From Trichobilharzia regenti (Eukaryota; Platyhelminthes; Trematoda; Strigeidida; Schistosomatidae): a stretch of DNA of 64,000 bases. Every line of letters starts with the position of its first letter. Position 1 is the first letter of the stretch. The stretch lies in assembly GCA_944472135.2 (NCBI GenBank), contig OX235263.1, positions 12,383,517-12,447,516 of the forward strand, in the 5' to 3' direction. A program made the translations under genes and the position numbers. The notes beneath the pieces are model-generated. The model had not been told where the DNA came from, did not search any database, and was given only the letters and a program-made list of their open reading frames with translations. This document shows, one piece after another, positions 50,766 to 62,304 of the stretch.

Positions 50766-50906
50766 CTAAAGTACTTCTACTTTATATGTGGGCAAACTGC
50801 CAATCATGGATTGATCTCTCTCAACCATTTACGAACCTAAATCTATGTCAAGTAACATTTACACTTTTTAATATTATCCAAAATGGATATGATGCATATA
50901 ACTTAC

Positions 50907-51090
50907 ATGTAAATTCTGGTGTATGAAGTAATGTTTGTAGCAGAGTATTCAAATAACATGTTCCGCCTTGATTTAATAATCCAGTCAGTCTATGTCTTGG
51001 TTTCCATGACCATGGAAAATATGGATCTTGTATATTTTGTTCTACTGAATTATCTGATGCATGCCTAGTCAAGTGATTTGAAGGCAACAT
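50907..51090 (-). CDS. USP40: USP40-like protease, first coding exon with the catalytic Cys box
   Basis: Sixty-one codons plus one base from ATG at 51090. Residues 35-45 read LTGLLNQGGTC with the catalytic cysteine at residue 45, followed by YLNTLLQTLLHTPEFT: the Cys box of peptidase family C19, in the NQGGTCYLN form found in USP40 (USP47 has a different spelling). A stop lies two codons upstream in frame, so this ATG is the first available. Donor ACAT|GTAAGT, phase 1. The 44 residues before the active site are a typical short N-terminus. No promoter could be recognised upstream. USP47 is the main alternative identity; the GGHYHAFIKD and final WFD boxes favour USP40. Confidence 0.5.
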
Positions 51091-51425
51091 ATGTCAGTAT
51101 CTTGCATTTTCTATCATTTAAGGTATTCTATATGCAGCCAGCATTATAATAATCTTACAACAGTAATAATAATAAGATAAGTTGAAATGTAGGAAATTCA
51201 TAGAAAAATCAATAATTTAAAATCAATATTACCTGTTGTTTGGAAAGGTATAAACAACATATTAAAGATGGATTACTTACAAGAAGGTTGGTTGAAGTTG
51301 TGTTTTTCGAGATATTAAAAAAATATTATTTTCTATACGTCATTCTGTGCTGAATTCATCTTTTAACATTTCTATTATGACTAATTAGGGAACCTCCTAG
51401 GGAGGTGCACATTGCTCAGTAGCTC
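51091..51425. other. Upstream of the USP40-like gene
   Basis: AT-rich, no CDS recognised. It may contain the 5' UTR and promoter; no specific element could be identified. Confidence 0.5.
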
Positions 51426-51800
51426 TCTCTATATCCTTTTGTATGGATATATAGCATGGTCATTTGAAGTGGAAGAGCTGAAGGGGTTAACTATCTTTGA
51501 ACATAGATATTTGTGATCTTTCCTTCGTGTTAATTGACATAACACTGTAAGTAACATCGAGGTTACACGTAGACTGTTAGGTAACAAGGTTAAATCAATC
51601 GAGGGAGTTGTAAATATTGCTTATTCGAAGCCGACACCTTCCTCTTCGAAGAATTTTACCTGAAATATGTTTACATTTGAAAAGAGTTAAGGTGTGGGGT
51701 CAAGTTAGAATATGGGATTAGTCCATGATGTCTTTGACAGTTAGTTTGAGCTAGCCTCATACGAAGGTGTGAACTATCCGGTTGGGGGTCCCCGGGATGT
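51426..51800 (+). mobile_element. Second-family RTE, C-terminal remnant
   Basis: Plus strand reads LYGYIAWSFEVEELKGLTIF then EHRYL, parallel to LLYGSETW then a short gap and LATFDHRCLQS in the copy at 63305-63613, then the TRRLLGNKVKSIEGVVNI-like block. Stops throughout. Confidence 0.5.
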
Positions 51801-51899
51801 TAGAATCAGTTAAGTCTTCACTTTTCTGCATCATACTATTCTTACTCTCGTATATTGCTGATTATTAAAGCTCATTCAAATTTCATACATTTATTCCCC

Positions 51900-52300
51900 T
51901 TTATGAATTTGAATAAAGCAAGAACAACAGAGTTTTCAGAATAAAATGGTACCATCATTTATTTCGTTAGCTTCTCAAGTAACGACAGAAGACAAGACAC
52001 GGTAGCCAAGGTATATTTTCATTAATCACACCGCTGTTTATATATCTACAGTTTATATTCGTTAACCAATCACTGAACACGTGATTTCGGTTTACACCAA
52101 ATAGACTGTTCGAACATACATTGTATTCTGTTGCCAATGCAGCATTGAACTGTGGGAATAACATTCCGACTCTAACATCAAATTGAATGTTCAAACAGAT
52201 ATATTGTAAGCAATATTGAACTGTGGGAATATGTGAGCGTAACATTCCATTCGCAGACGTTGTCCGTATCACACCATCACACTCGTCTCCCCGTCAAAAC
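51900..52300 (-). repeat. Possible LTR of an LTR retrotransposon
   Basis: On the minus strand the segment begins after a purine-rich tract (GACGGGGAGACGAG) with TGTGATGGTGTGATACGG, contains a TATA-like GATATATAAACAGC and a poly(A)-type AATAAATGATGG about 130 bases further, and two copies of TTCCCACAGTTCAAT. These fit the promoter and R region of an LTR. The partner LTR was not seen in the window, so this is tentative. Confidence 0.5.
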
Positions 52301-52460
52301 TTTCAACTGAAGTTGGTTGGATATTCTTGGTGCTGGTGGCTTTGTTGGCTTGTCTTGCTTTTTGAGTTCCTGCGCTCGCTGACGTTCACTCGCTCCTCTT
52401 TCTTTGCATTTCTGGTGGTATATACGCGACCCCATTCACGGTGACCATATATGATCCTTC

Positions 52461-52745
52461 TCACTTTGGGAGAAGTTTGCATGACCCTGGCATGTATTCG
52501 CCAGTTTTACGCCTCACACTATCATATATTGCCGTCGGCCAACCTTCAAGCAGCGTTCCAAGTAACAGCTTCATCGCTGACGGATCCTGAACACCACTCA
52601 ACTGCGTAGCAGTCTCGAAGTCCTGCCCGAATATCTCTCTCTTTTCTCTGTCATTCGGAACAATATGGAGGAAGTGTATGAAGCTGAACTGGTGCACTTT
52701 TGTGCAAAACTCTATTCTAAAAATGAGTCTGTCAGAGAACTATTG
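52461..52745 (-). CDS. Unassigned ORF next to the possible LTR
   Basis: 78 codons: NDREKREIFGQDFETATQLS, AMKLLLGTLLEGWPTAIYDS, VRRKTGEYMPGSCKLLPK. The next frame continues toward the LTR with a Lys/Ala/Gln-rich stretch. Could be the 3' end of a retrotransposon polyprotein; no family recognised. Confidence 0.5.
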
Positions 52746-52934
52746 CTGTGATATATGAGCTGCTGATTAGGATTTGTAAATGGAATATTATGCGATATCT
52801 TATGCAAGCATCTTGTTATTACAAACTTAGAGACTTTTCTTCTAGTCCTCCTGATGAGTTTATCTTCTTATCGCAAGCCTGGGAAAGAATTGGAGTAGAC
52901 TGACTATTGCTTTGCCATCCTTTGTAACGGTCAC

Positions 52935-54292
52935 CTATTATTATTACCATGGTTTCCGATAGAACATACAGCTTCAACAACACATTTTCACTTTCTTCTC
53001 TTTTCTGCCACCCTCTTCATCGGCCAAAATCTCTCATCTCCTCCATGTCACCTTCACACCAGCGATCCACTTGTCACTTGCCATTGGGATTCCAGTCGAG
53101 AAAATGACCCGCTGTGTGATGTCAGTCGACGGCCTCTTCAACGTATGCCCAATCAATGCATCTCTATATCCTCCTACCTATTTTTTGAGTGATCGGCTCT
53201 TGGTTGCTTTGTTTCTAGCGAAGGTTTCTTGTTGCTAATTCTTTCTGACCGGCTGGCCATTTGATCTTCATTGTGGAGCCAGCGAAGCTGGTAGCTGTTG
53301 ATAAGTCTGTAATTTGTTCGAAATCATTTTTGTGACATGCACGCAAAGTTTCTGACCAGTATAGAAAGACCGATTTCACATTTGTGTTGAAAATATGAAT
53401 CTTGTTCTTTATACTGAGTGACAGGAAACGATTTTCAGACTGGTTTCAAGTTGATGAAGGCGTATCTTGCTCATCCGATTCTGACTTTCACATCTTCATT
53501 CTTGCCGTGTGCTGGTGGTTGAAACCGTGCTTTCCTCAGCAGATAAGTGAAGGAAGTAACCTCGGTCAAATCTCCCCCACCACTGGTGATTAATGCTGGT
53601 TGTTGTTGTTGCTGTTGTTACGGTTCGTTGGTTATCACCTCATCACCTCCGTCTTTTCTATGTTCACTTGGATTGCTGTCTTCGCTGCCTGCCTCACCTC
53701 TTCAGCCAGTCTGTTGGTTTTCATCTACCAGTCTTCGAGTTTATGTGAAATTAGACATAAATTATCTGCAAAATCCAGATCTTCTAGAGTCTTCTCATCG
53801 ATGATACAGCGCACTCTTGTCTCCTTGCTCCCCACAGTCTGACGCTTAATTCAGTCCATCAAAACTATATATATGATCGGGGATAATAGGCAGCCTTGTC
53901 TTACTGCTTTCTCCACCTCGAAAGGCTCTCTGAGATTTCCGTTGTGGATTACCTAGCTGACAAGTGGCATTGTCATATAGCCAGCTGTTGAATGAGGTTG
54001 ATAAAGACTTGGGCACTGCACACCGTGGTGTTGAAGCAGTTTCCAAATTACTTCTCGGTCAACGCTGTCTGGTGAAGGCTTTTTCGAAGTCGATGAAGTT
54101 GAGGAGGAGAGGGGTGTGACTGCCATTCTATACAATCTTGTGTGATGATGATGCGTAGATTTGCAATTTGATCAGCATATGATCCGCCTTTCCTGAATCC
54201 ATCCAGCTTGTACCGGCGGGTGGCGGAATTTTGTATATAATGCATCCTTTATTCTCTCTAGGATGATGCAACTTTGTATTTTACTTGGCGTG
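52935..54292 (-). mobile_element. SR2-like RTE, RT domain to 3' end, decayed
   Basis: Minus strand, right to left: RIKDALYTKF, KPSPDSVDREVIWKLLQHHG (AFD region), IHNGNLREPFEVEKAVRQGC, LLSPIIYIVLMD, DFADNLCLISHKLEDW (catalytic ADD changed to ADN), VNIEKTEVMR, then the YLG to LLYG region in broken frames. The ADN change would remove a catalytic aspartate. 3' end near 52950 with AGAACATACAGCTTCAACAA on plus. Confidence 0.5.
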
Positions 54293-54419
54293 GACAAGAG
54301 CACTGTTCATGGGCTACTGGATAGGATCCCAGTGACTGAATGGTCAATCATAGGACGTGTGTGCTGCTCAGCACTTTGTTTCATCCTTGTTTATAGTTGT
54401 GAGTGAGACATAGTCATAG

Positions 54420-54870
54420 GAAATGAAAGATATGAAAAAGGCTGGCTAGATGTCTCCGATCATAAGTTTATGAGTTCTATCTCTCATGTTAGATGGTACA
54501 GCAGAGTGGGCGATGCTGTGGTTAGGCGTTCACTGCTACATAAGGAGGGAAAATCGATCGAGGAGGTTATGAAGTGGATACGTCGGTTGATATGGGCAGA
54601 ATATGTGTTACTCATGACTAGGCGTCGCTCTCCTCGACGGGTAGATTTAGCTGACATATGATAAGGTTGAAAAAGAGCTATTGATGGTCAAAACAAAACA
54701 TAGCTTCAATAGTCAATGAAATTCATGACAGATAGTTTAAACCAGACTCATATGGAGGTGTAAACTGCCAGTCTGGCCTCAGAATGGTAAGGGCTAATGA
54801 AGGCTAGAGACAGTTGGTGGTAAGATGGCTCAAAATCCTTCTCAATGGTTGGCGCAGATGCATTAACTCT
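54420..54870 (+). mobile_element. Second-family RTE, C-terminal part
   Basis: Plus strand: SSISHVRWYSRVGDAVVRRS (54470, compare SLSHVRWYNKVSNVDVECWA in the 63-kb copy), then LGHVLRMTRRRSPRR-like and a 3' part with CCAGTCTGGCCTCAGAATGG. Frames broken. Confidence 0.5.
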
Positions 54871-55039
54871 TCGTGATTTATGATATCCACTAAATTTCTA
54901 TTAGGCTTCCATGTTACTATTCTTTTACCCTCACACTTCTCTTAATTATCTCTCACTCTTATGAATCTATCTTTACTCCCTTCTCCTTGCTTCGTGTCCT
55001 ACATGGAGAAAGAGTAGCAAATATTTGAAACCAGTCAGT

Positions 55040-55240
55040 TAGTAAGAATGTTCTGCGAGCGTACCTTGTAACCAGAGGTTCTCGGGATCAAACGCAGTCA
55101 CTACGTGCTGATGAGGAGTGCCAGACTAGGTCGAGACAACTGTCAAGTACTACCAGCTGGTTTTTCAATGCTTCTTTAAACGTTATCAATTCATGCTCGA
55201 ACATGTAAATGAGTATTTGGCATAAGCTTGTAACGATTCT
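55040..55240 (+). mobile_element. Hammerhead SINE type 1, decayed
   Basis: GCGAGCGTACCTTGTAACCA head, GGGATCAAACGC B-box remnant, ribozyme GTGCTG-ATGAGGA-GTGCC...AGGTCGAGACAACTGTC (GAAA reads GAGA), CAAGTACTACC tail start. Confidence 0.5.
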
Positions 55241-56155
55241 CAATCCACCATAGCTAGATAAAGATTCTATGAAGGTCAAGTTTAATGTCTCAGTAGTAGG
55301 TTAGATATTTATTCATTTGAATAGGAATTAATAAGATTAGGGAAGTTAAGTTACTTCTGTTCTCCTTACTATGAATTATTTCTAATGAAAATAACCTTTT
55401 TGTAACCCTTCGACACTACTAACCCGTAACCACTTGAGAGATCGAATCCAGGATCCTGAAGCTACGAAGAGAGTCCCCGCTAACCATTCGTTCACCTGGT
55501 TGAATAGTTTTATCATGTATAAATAGGTTTCATGGTATATAGTACTGATTGACTGATATGAGTAGCTAGATACCACTCATATAAATCATTCGTATGATTT
55601 AAGCACTGGGTAACCGTTTCACTGGTTTGAGGCTAATCTTATCAGAGATGCAGCGGATCTGACTAGACTCAGACAGTTGAATCAGTTCAAAACCACCCAA
55701 ATTCTGACTAACTATTGAGCTGATTGCGTTCACTGAGCTAAGTCAAACCAGTTACATAGATGATTACCTCGATCCAAAATGAGTGAAACGGCCGCATTGT
55801 GTTTAAATCACATCGATCAGCCTTGTAAGTACTACTTGACTCTGAACTGAGTTCAAAGCGAATCGCAAATTAAATAAATCAGACCTGATAATTCTGTGAA
55901 AATGTTGTGTCAAATCTGGAAGGCTTTTCGAGAGGGAGAGAGAGAGTAAACTTGTCATTATTTTATGTAAATTAAATACTTTTCTAATTAGATCCATTGA
56001 AATAGTAGGCACAAGGATGATATCTTGAAATAAAAATAACTATGAATTTGAATATGAACAAGTTTTTCTATGGTCTTTGGTAACATTCGATAGTACGTCT
56101 GGAATTCTGTGAATATCTAGTTTCCCCTGGAACTAACAATAATAATAATAACGAT
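55241..56155. other. Stretch without a recognised gene
   Basis: No gene or repeat recognised with confidence in about 0.9 kb. Confidence 0.5.
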
Positions 56156-56159
56156 TTGC

Positions 56160-56412
56160 CTTATTCCGAAACGTGCGTTGGTGGAACAGCGGTAGAATGC
56201 CCGTCAACCACGCAACTGGTCCAGGGTTCGGCCCTCGGCCGACACACTCCTTTAACTCGCTAGTAAATGATAAGACTGGTAAAGAGGGAAGGTTGGGCAT
56301 GAGGCTTGCAACCCAACCTCGTAAAAATAAATACCACTGCTACTGAAACTTCAAGCCTCTAGCCTGAAGCCTTATGTTCCATTTGGAATGTAAAGGAATA
56401 AAAACACATGGC
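56160..56412 (+). mobile_element. tRNA-derived SINE type 3 with RTE-like tail
   Basis: Head GTGCGTTGGTGGAACAGCGG (A-box), GGGTTCGGCCCTCGGCCGAC (B-box), body with AGTAAATGATAAGACTGG, tail GAAGCCTTATGTTCCATTTG followed by AATGTAAAGGAATAAAA. Best-preserved full copy of the family in plus orientation. Confidence 0.5.
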
Positions 56413-56569
56413 ACACCTAACCAAAGCTGATAACACCAACTTTTGGCATAAGCAGAAACAGTAGGGGTAAAATGATGTACAAATTTCAAATGATAAGAAC
56501 AATAATATTAGTGTTAATAATACAAAATTATAATATAATGAGGATAGTGAGCGTCACCACCAGATTACA

Positions 56570-57000
56570 AATATGGGGGAATAACTGAGGCACTTTTTAT
56601 GCTAATGACACAGTAAGTTGTAAGTTCCACGTTTATCACAATTTTTATCACACAGAACGCAGCCATGTTGAATAGGGTATTGTTCATTTTCTATACTTGG
56701 TTGCGCATGCATAAAATCTTCTATAATGACGTCTAGTCTTACCAGATGAGACGTAAGTGGGCGGGGAGACTTTTGAATGGAGAAGGTGTTAATAGTCAGA
56801 CAGTATGGATTTACACCATTTCTCACATGATTTCAGGTATACATCGACTACAGTAGTGACGAACTGACTTAGTAATGGCACACAGCTTACTCTACTGACA
56901 ATCTTTAATAACCTTCTCCTTAATAATGACATAGTCCTTTTTGAGTAGTCCAGGAAAGACTAGGGGGTGCAGTATAGACAAATAGGTGAGATACAAGAGT
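56570..57000 (-). mobile_element. Possible non-LTR retrotransposon 3' fragment
   Basis: Minus ORF 56602-56826 (SPRPLTSHLVRLDVIIEDFM, QHGCVLCDKNCDKRGTYNLL) and the stretch 56920-57000 resembles 48700-48790, next to the CR1-like fragment. Tentative. Confidence 0.5.
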
Positions 57001-57404
57001 TAATAAACTGTAAAAGTAGACGTTAAGTAGTAACTATCTGATAAATCAAATGAACTGTAGTCAAGATTTGACAGAATATTTCTATAATATTTGGGCGCCG
57101 AGTGAGAAGTAGACATTTGTAAAAAAAAATTATATTTGTAAAATCTCAGCGATATTGAAATGAGTAATTCCAACGTTTCGTTCGGAAATCTGGTCCTAAC
57201 TTCTTTAGGGAAATTAATCGAAATTAACATAACAGGTTTATATATAAAAGGAACATCTTTTGTTTTTAAAAACTTTGTCCAATCATGATTCATAAAAAAA
57301 AATTTTAACAACAAGTATAATAAACAAAATTGTACGAGTTGTGATCAAAATTTGACCTCAGACTTACAAATATTGATCTACCTTTGTTAAACACTTTAAG
57401 CAAA

Positions 57405-57406
57405 GT

Positions 57407-57439
<33 letters not shown>
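57405..57439. repeat. GT microsatellite
   Basis: About 16 GT dinucleotides with one interruption, inside the PLE tail. Confidence 0.5.
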
Positions 57440-57440
<1 letters not shown>

Positions 57441-57565
57441 GGATAAACAGTTGTAAAACAATGCCTTAACGTCTCCATAAGTAGATATAGACAGTCGGGA
57501 AACTTTGACCAAGTATTATTAGTTAGTGATACATATCCATTCTTATTTATTAATCAATATTTCCT

Positions 57566-57753
57566 ATGCGTCATCTAACATCACACCTTCATGTATGTTC
57601 AAACTGTTAGTATCTAGAATTTTATGATTAGACGTATTTTCAAAATTATGGTGTTTAGGATTAGAGTTTAGTTGAAAAAAAATACGTCTAATCATAAAAT
57701 TCTAGATACTAACAGTTTGAACAGACATGAAGGTGTGATGTTAGATGATGCAT
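57566..57753. repeat. 75-bp inverted repeat at the end of the PLE tail
   Basis: Left arm about 57566-57640, right arm about 57679-57753, two mismatches seen, loop about 38 bases. It duplicates and inverts the start of the tail, as in other PLE copies here. Confidence 0.5.
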
Positions 57754-57765
57754 AGGGCACAGGGC

Positions 57766-58690
57766 AAGATGGTTAGCCATCAAGCCACTGGGACCCTACT
57801 CAGTAGCTAATGAATTCCAACATCTGACGATTTCTTCGGCGAGTATTTGTCTTAACTTTAAGCCTCATGAACCCTACTGGTCACATCTTCTCACTAAAAC
57901 TGCAGGAAAACTTGAACTGCAGCTTGTCACACTGTTCTGTAACCATTTATAACAAGCAATAACATAGTAAGTAGAACTAGGCCGCGAAAAAGTTGAATGA
58001 TTTCCACTTAAACAAACCACTGATTCATGAAGTCGGGAAACGGCAACCTCTAAACGACTAATGTATTATCTAAGTTTCATACTTCTGAGTAGACTAAGTG
58101 GGAACCCGGAGACAAAGACTCGTGGAAACCAGGCAGACATCAGACTTCGACAAGTATGCATTGATCATGTCTTTAGTATTTAACAGATTCTTGGATATAG
58201 GCATACCTACCGACGTCAAATACTTGTCATTTTCTCTTGAGCTGCTGGCAGGACTTGCGTTAGTCGAGCTTCGATGATGTTTGACTTTAAAAGCAGCTCC
58301 TAGAAATTGTATAATCAGGACATTTCACTCTAATTCATGTTGTTTTGTAACAGCATATAAACAGATTCCATATGAATTAAAGATAACCAGTAGTGTCCAT
58401 CAGTGATGTCCAGTGTCACCATCCTAATTTTATTATGGGTGCATGGATATAGAAGACGATGACGAGCTCCAGCTACTTGGCTGCTGTATCCACCTACGCA
58501 AAGTCTGCTGTGATTGGTTGTTGAATCAGTCTTGTTCATATTTTCTCACGACCAATATTGGGGACATAAACATTGACGTTAATAATTGTCTACCAATTTG
58601 GGTAGCAGCCTGCTCTCACCACACTATGACTGCTAGCTATTCTCTCTATTTTGTCTGACGTTTTTATAGAATGGTGAATCACTAACACAA
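57766..58690. other. SINE remnant and unnamed repeat, otherwise no gene
   Basis: 57770-57850 contains a minus SINE type 1 head remnant (AAGCCACTGGGACCCTACTC). 58380-58610 resembles, inverted, the unnamed repeat at 7500-7655 and 24490-24690. Confidence 0.5.
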
Positions 58691-59765
58691 TGTAAGTGTA
58701 GAACTTGGGCACAATACTGGTAGAATGTTATTTCATATTAGATAAATCTTAAACAACACACAGTGATGATGCAGCATTAACAACTGGATGACAGACAAGG
58801 TTTCAAGCATAAATTACTGTCACTCATAATCATATCAACTCTAGTCACACATTATTGAATTGAATTTTTGATTTTCCCGTCGATTGATTGGACCAAAGTG
58901 CTCGGTCTCAGGTTGACATGTCGGCTCTAGTTACACAGCTTCACAATTTGTCGTATATTTACTTTCTCTCTTTTTGTCTCTCCAAATTCCCTTTGTTGTT
59001 TGTTGCCACTTTCTATATCCTCGGTGTAGGTGGCGTTGCGTCATTCCGATTGCACGCGTGCTGTGATGTTGAATCGATAAAGAAAGCTTCAGTGATTAAC
59101 TTCATTATCTCCCCATCTAACTATACTACTTTTTAATACTCTCACCCTGTCCCACGCCGTCGTTGTGTGATTACATGCAAATGAGTACAATGCAACGGCT
59201 GAGCTTTTTTTATAGATTATTTAACTTAGCAGGGGGTCACTTATTCTAGATCTAGCTAAAATTTTATGTTCCAGTAATTTAGTTGACCCTGATCTACTAG
59301 TTTGATCTATGTAACTGACTTCAGAAACAGTCATTAGATGGTATTTGATAAATTATATTATCTCTCCTAATTGGATGATCTATTGGATTCTTAAGCCGAA
59401 AAAGTTTATCTCTGAGAGAGTCAACTGTTTGGTTTAAATACCACCCTAATTCCATTCTCATTGAAAGTTCTACGTAAGGCCTTTGACGTCCCTTCTTTAT
59501 ACAACTACGCTACTAGAGATAGGGAAAGGGGCAACAAACAGCATAGGGAGGTTGGAGAGACAGAAGTAGAGGAAGTATAACTATAGGACAAATTGTGAAG
59601 CTGTGTGGTTAAATTGATATGATTATGAGTAGCACTAATTTATGCTCGAATCCTTGTCATCCAGTTGTTAATACTGCATCATCACTGTGTGGCTTTCAAA
59701 AATAAACTTATCCAATGTGGAATTACATTCTACCAGTACAGTGCCTAAGTTCTACACTTACATTA
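58690..59765 (-). mobile_element. Penelope-like element flanked by inverted tails
   Basis: Tail in minus orientation at 58690-58855, then C-terminus (about 58980-59160), GIY remnant and linker (59240-59520), all minus and broken; at 59600-59765 the tail appears again in plus orientation (GATTATGAGTAGCACTAATT, CATCCAGTTGTTAATACTGC). A piece of the 41-kb inverted-repeat sequence (GGTCTCAGGTTGACATGTCG) sits at 58863-58925. Confidence 0.5.
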
Positions 59766-59939
59766 ATTCTTTACGGTTATTGAATAGTCATTAAAAGTGT
59801 AAGACAACCAATAGACTTGCTATCTTTGACCATAGGCTTTTCTGATGCCAGGCGATATGACACGATTAGTGATCGTGAAGTTCTGAAGTTCTCTGGATTG
59901 AGATAGTTAGAAAAACAAAACAAGTGATACAGCGAAGAG

Positions 59940-61335
59940 ACTCTTTTCAACAACGAATTTATTATCAAGCTGTACAGTCGTATATAAACATATGGTTTTT
60001 AAGAAGTTATGTCTTGTGAGGGAATTGAATCATAAATGTGAATACATTAAATAGTAATAATTGTATGGGATGCAATTTAAAAGTTGGTGATTATAATTAT
60101 ATTTCAGTTGTGAAGTGGCAAAACAATTAATGTCATATGTAGAACAGTTCATGGGATTTATAGAACTTGGAAGGGGTGTGCGATTATAAGATTAGTAGGC
60201 GAATATAATAGAATCAAATCGTTCAGTAACGTTGTTTGAAGTTTAATAACGTAGAATTTAAAGTTAGAAGAAGTTAGGATTCATGGGCCATCGGATCGGG
60301 TCCCAGTGGCTTATTGGTCTACAAGCTTGCTCGCTAGCCTTGTAACCAGAAGGTCCTGGGTCCGAATCCTGGTGGGTGCGTACTGTTGAAGAGTCCCAAA
60401 CTAGGACGAAACAGCTGTCCAGTACTCCCAGGTTTTCCAGTGGTTTTCTAACCAATGTCAGCTCATGATGAAATCCTGTAACCAATCAACCAAATCCCTA
60501 CAAACCAATACTTGAATAGAATTTAACGTTGTAAAACAGAATTGATTTAGATTGGCAAGTAGAACGAGTGAAATAATACCGCAGACAGTTCAACTTGACA
60601 ATAATAATAGTAGCACCAATTGACGCAATTAAGAGGAGAGTATAAAAATTGAATAAACAAAACAAAAAATAAGTGGAGCGAAAATATGAATGGGGATTAC
60701 CATACTTAAGCAAGAAGTGATTAAGACCGTGAAAGTTGGAGAGGTAGGATGAACTTTCTCTGTATGCAGAAATCTGGCTTTTTTATTTCAATGGCCAAAT
60801 CTTCAGCAATACGACAGATGAGTTGAATGCATAATGATTTGAGTAAATTACTTTTCACCTGGTAGGTGACTTTAAAGGCGGAAGCTGAAGCGATAGGGTA
60901 ACCAATATCTACCAGATGCTCGGTGATTGCACCTTGTATAGCCCCTCTTCCACATCTGCGTAACCACGTAGGACAATGCTGTTGCACCCACTTGGATAGA
61001 ACTTGTATCCACATATTTGTCTCAATCTCCTCATGGGATGAAATTTCTTAAAAACTACTGAGCTTGTCTCTGAGTGAGTATGGGGTTTGAATGCAGCCAA
61101 CCTAATTCCTGCTTTATTGGGAATCCTAGGTAGGCTCTCAGATGTTCCCTCCTTATATGATATAACAGTAGATGACTTATATTATGTTTTATTTATGTCA
61201 TCATTATTAGTTTCACAATTATTTTTATTTTGCTTTTTGCCTTTTCTGATCTTCCTAATGAATTTTATAGGATAGTTAAGTTATTAAACACCGACGCTTC
61301 TTCTTCTCTCTGTTTCATTTCATCATTTTAGTCTT
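59940..61335 (-). mobile_element. Penelope-like element, GIY-YIG and tail, interrupted by a SINE
   Basis: Tail 59945-60250 and 60527-60715. Coding on minus: 61014-60721 reads KWVQQHCPTWLRRCGRGAIQ, GAITEHLVDIGYPIASASAF, KVTYQVKSNLLKSLCI and IAEDLAIEIKKPDFCIQRKF; 61100-60909 covers the start of the domain with a frameshift; 61080-61320 is the linker. 61080-61320 and 61440-61760 are the same linker on opposite strands. Confidence 0.5.
60243..60540 (+). mobile_element. Hammerhead SINE type 1 inside the PLE tail, with target duplication
   Basis: TAGAATTTAAAGTT at about 60250-60263 and TAGAATTTAACGTT at about 60516-60529 flank the copy (one difference). Head CTTGTAACCAGAAGGTCCTG, ribozyme 60380-60425: stem I GTACTG/CAGTAC, core TTGAAGA (only C3 changed), stem II GTCC/GGAC, GAAA, stem III ACAG/CTGT. 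Only C3 separates it from the intact ribozyme at 31737. Confidence 0.5.
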
Positions 61336-61359
61336 TATAAAAAGCAAAGGCATTCTGCT

Positions 61360-61865
61360 AATAGATATTTAGACTTTAATTCATCTCATCCATCGTTGTC
61401 TGTAAAGGCTTACTTAGTTAAGTATCTAACAAACCGAGCAGTAGCACTAAGTAGCACAAGAAGAGACCCAAATGATGAAATAAAACAGATAGAAGAATAG
61501 CTTGTTGGTGTTAAATAACTAACTGTCCTATGAAATCCATTAGGTATATCAAAAAGTAAAATGTCACAGGCAAAATAAAAATAATGGTGAAACTAATAAT
61601 GATAACATAAATAAAACATAATATAAGGCATCTACAGTGGTTCTATCATATAGTAAGGGAACATCTGAGGCCCTACGTAGGATTCTCAATAAAACAAAGA
61701 TTAAGGTGGCTGCATTCGAACTTGCAAACTCACTCAGAGACAAGCTCTGTAGGTTGATTTTATCCCAATATCTAATCAATTTCACTCATATATATATATG
61801 TATATACGATTTTACAGCTTGGTAATAAATTCGTTGAAAACAGTCTTTTTGCTGAATCACTGGTT
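61360..61865 (+). mobile_element. Penelope-like element, linker fragment
   Basis: Plus ORF 61637-61825: MVLSYSKGTSEALRRILNKT then KIKVAAFELANSLRDKLCRL, the PLE linker (compare VVIPYKAETSDDIRRVL at 17 kb). It ends at a tail-like AT stretch. It is an inverted partner of 61080-61320. Confidence 0.5.
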
Positions 61866-61879
61866 TTGATTTCCTCTAT

Positions 61880-62220
61880 GTCCCAGTGAGATGGTTAGAA
61901 CATGTATTATGTAGGCCAAGCCATCACCTTTCCTGGTAAGCTATACTGGTTGATATAGAATTCAATTGCAAAAATAGTTATATGTGATCAAAACAAGACA
62001 TTTCATCAACCCATGTAGTCAGTTAGTCACTCAGTAACTGTTGATTGGAGTCATGTAGAAAGATGTAGGCTGACTGACTAGCAACCTCGATACGTTGAAA
62101 ATCAACGGCTGGGAACTATTAGTGACATGGCTGAAAGTCGTTCTCAGTGGCACAAATTTAGCAACTTCAACTTAAATGGAATCACTAGCACAGTAGTAAC
62201 CGAAATCTTCGATGCATCCT
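61880..62220 (+). mobile_element. Second-family RTE 3' fragment
   Basis: GACATGGCTGAAAGTCGTTC, TCAGTGGCACAAATTTAGCA parallel the 3' part at 54820-54860. Non-coding remnant. Confidence 0.5.
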
Positions 62221-62304
62221 TACCTTCACTTTTAAAGTATCTATTTAATAGAGGCCTTCGGGTAATTATTTTCACTCAAGAGTAGACTAAATTAAGACTG
62301 CAAT

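Larger units (their letters stand above)
57001..57765 (-). mobile_element. Penelope-like element 3' tail
   Basis: Long similarity, on the opposite strand, to the tail at 21280-21900 (GTTTTTAAAAACTTTGTCC-like block, CCGAACGAAACGTTG ribozyme-like block at about 57163-57225). No coding is kept except a few residues at the right end, which is a hairpin. Confidence 0.5.
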
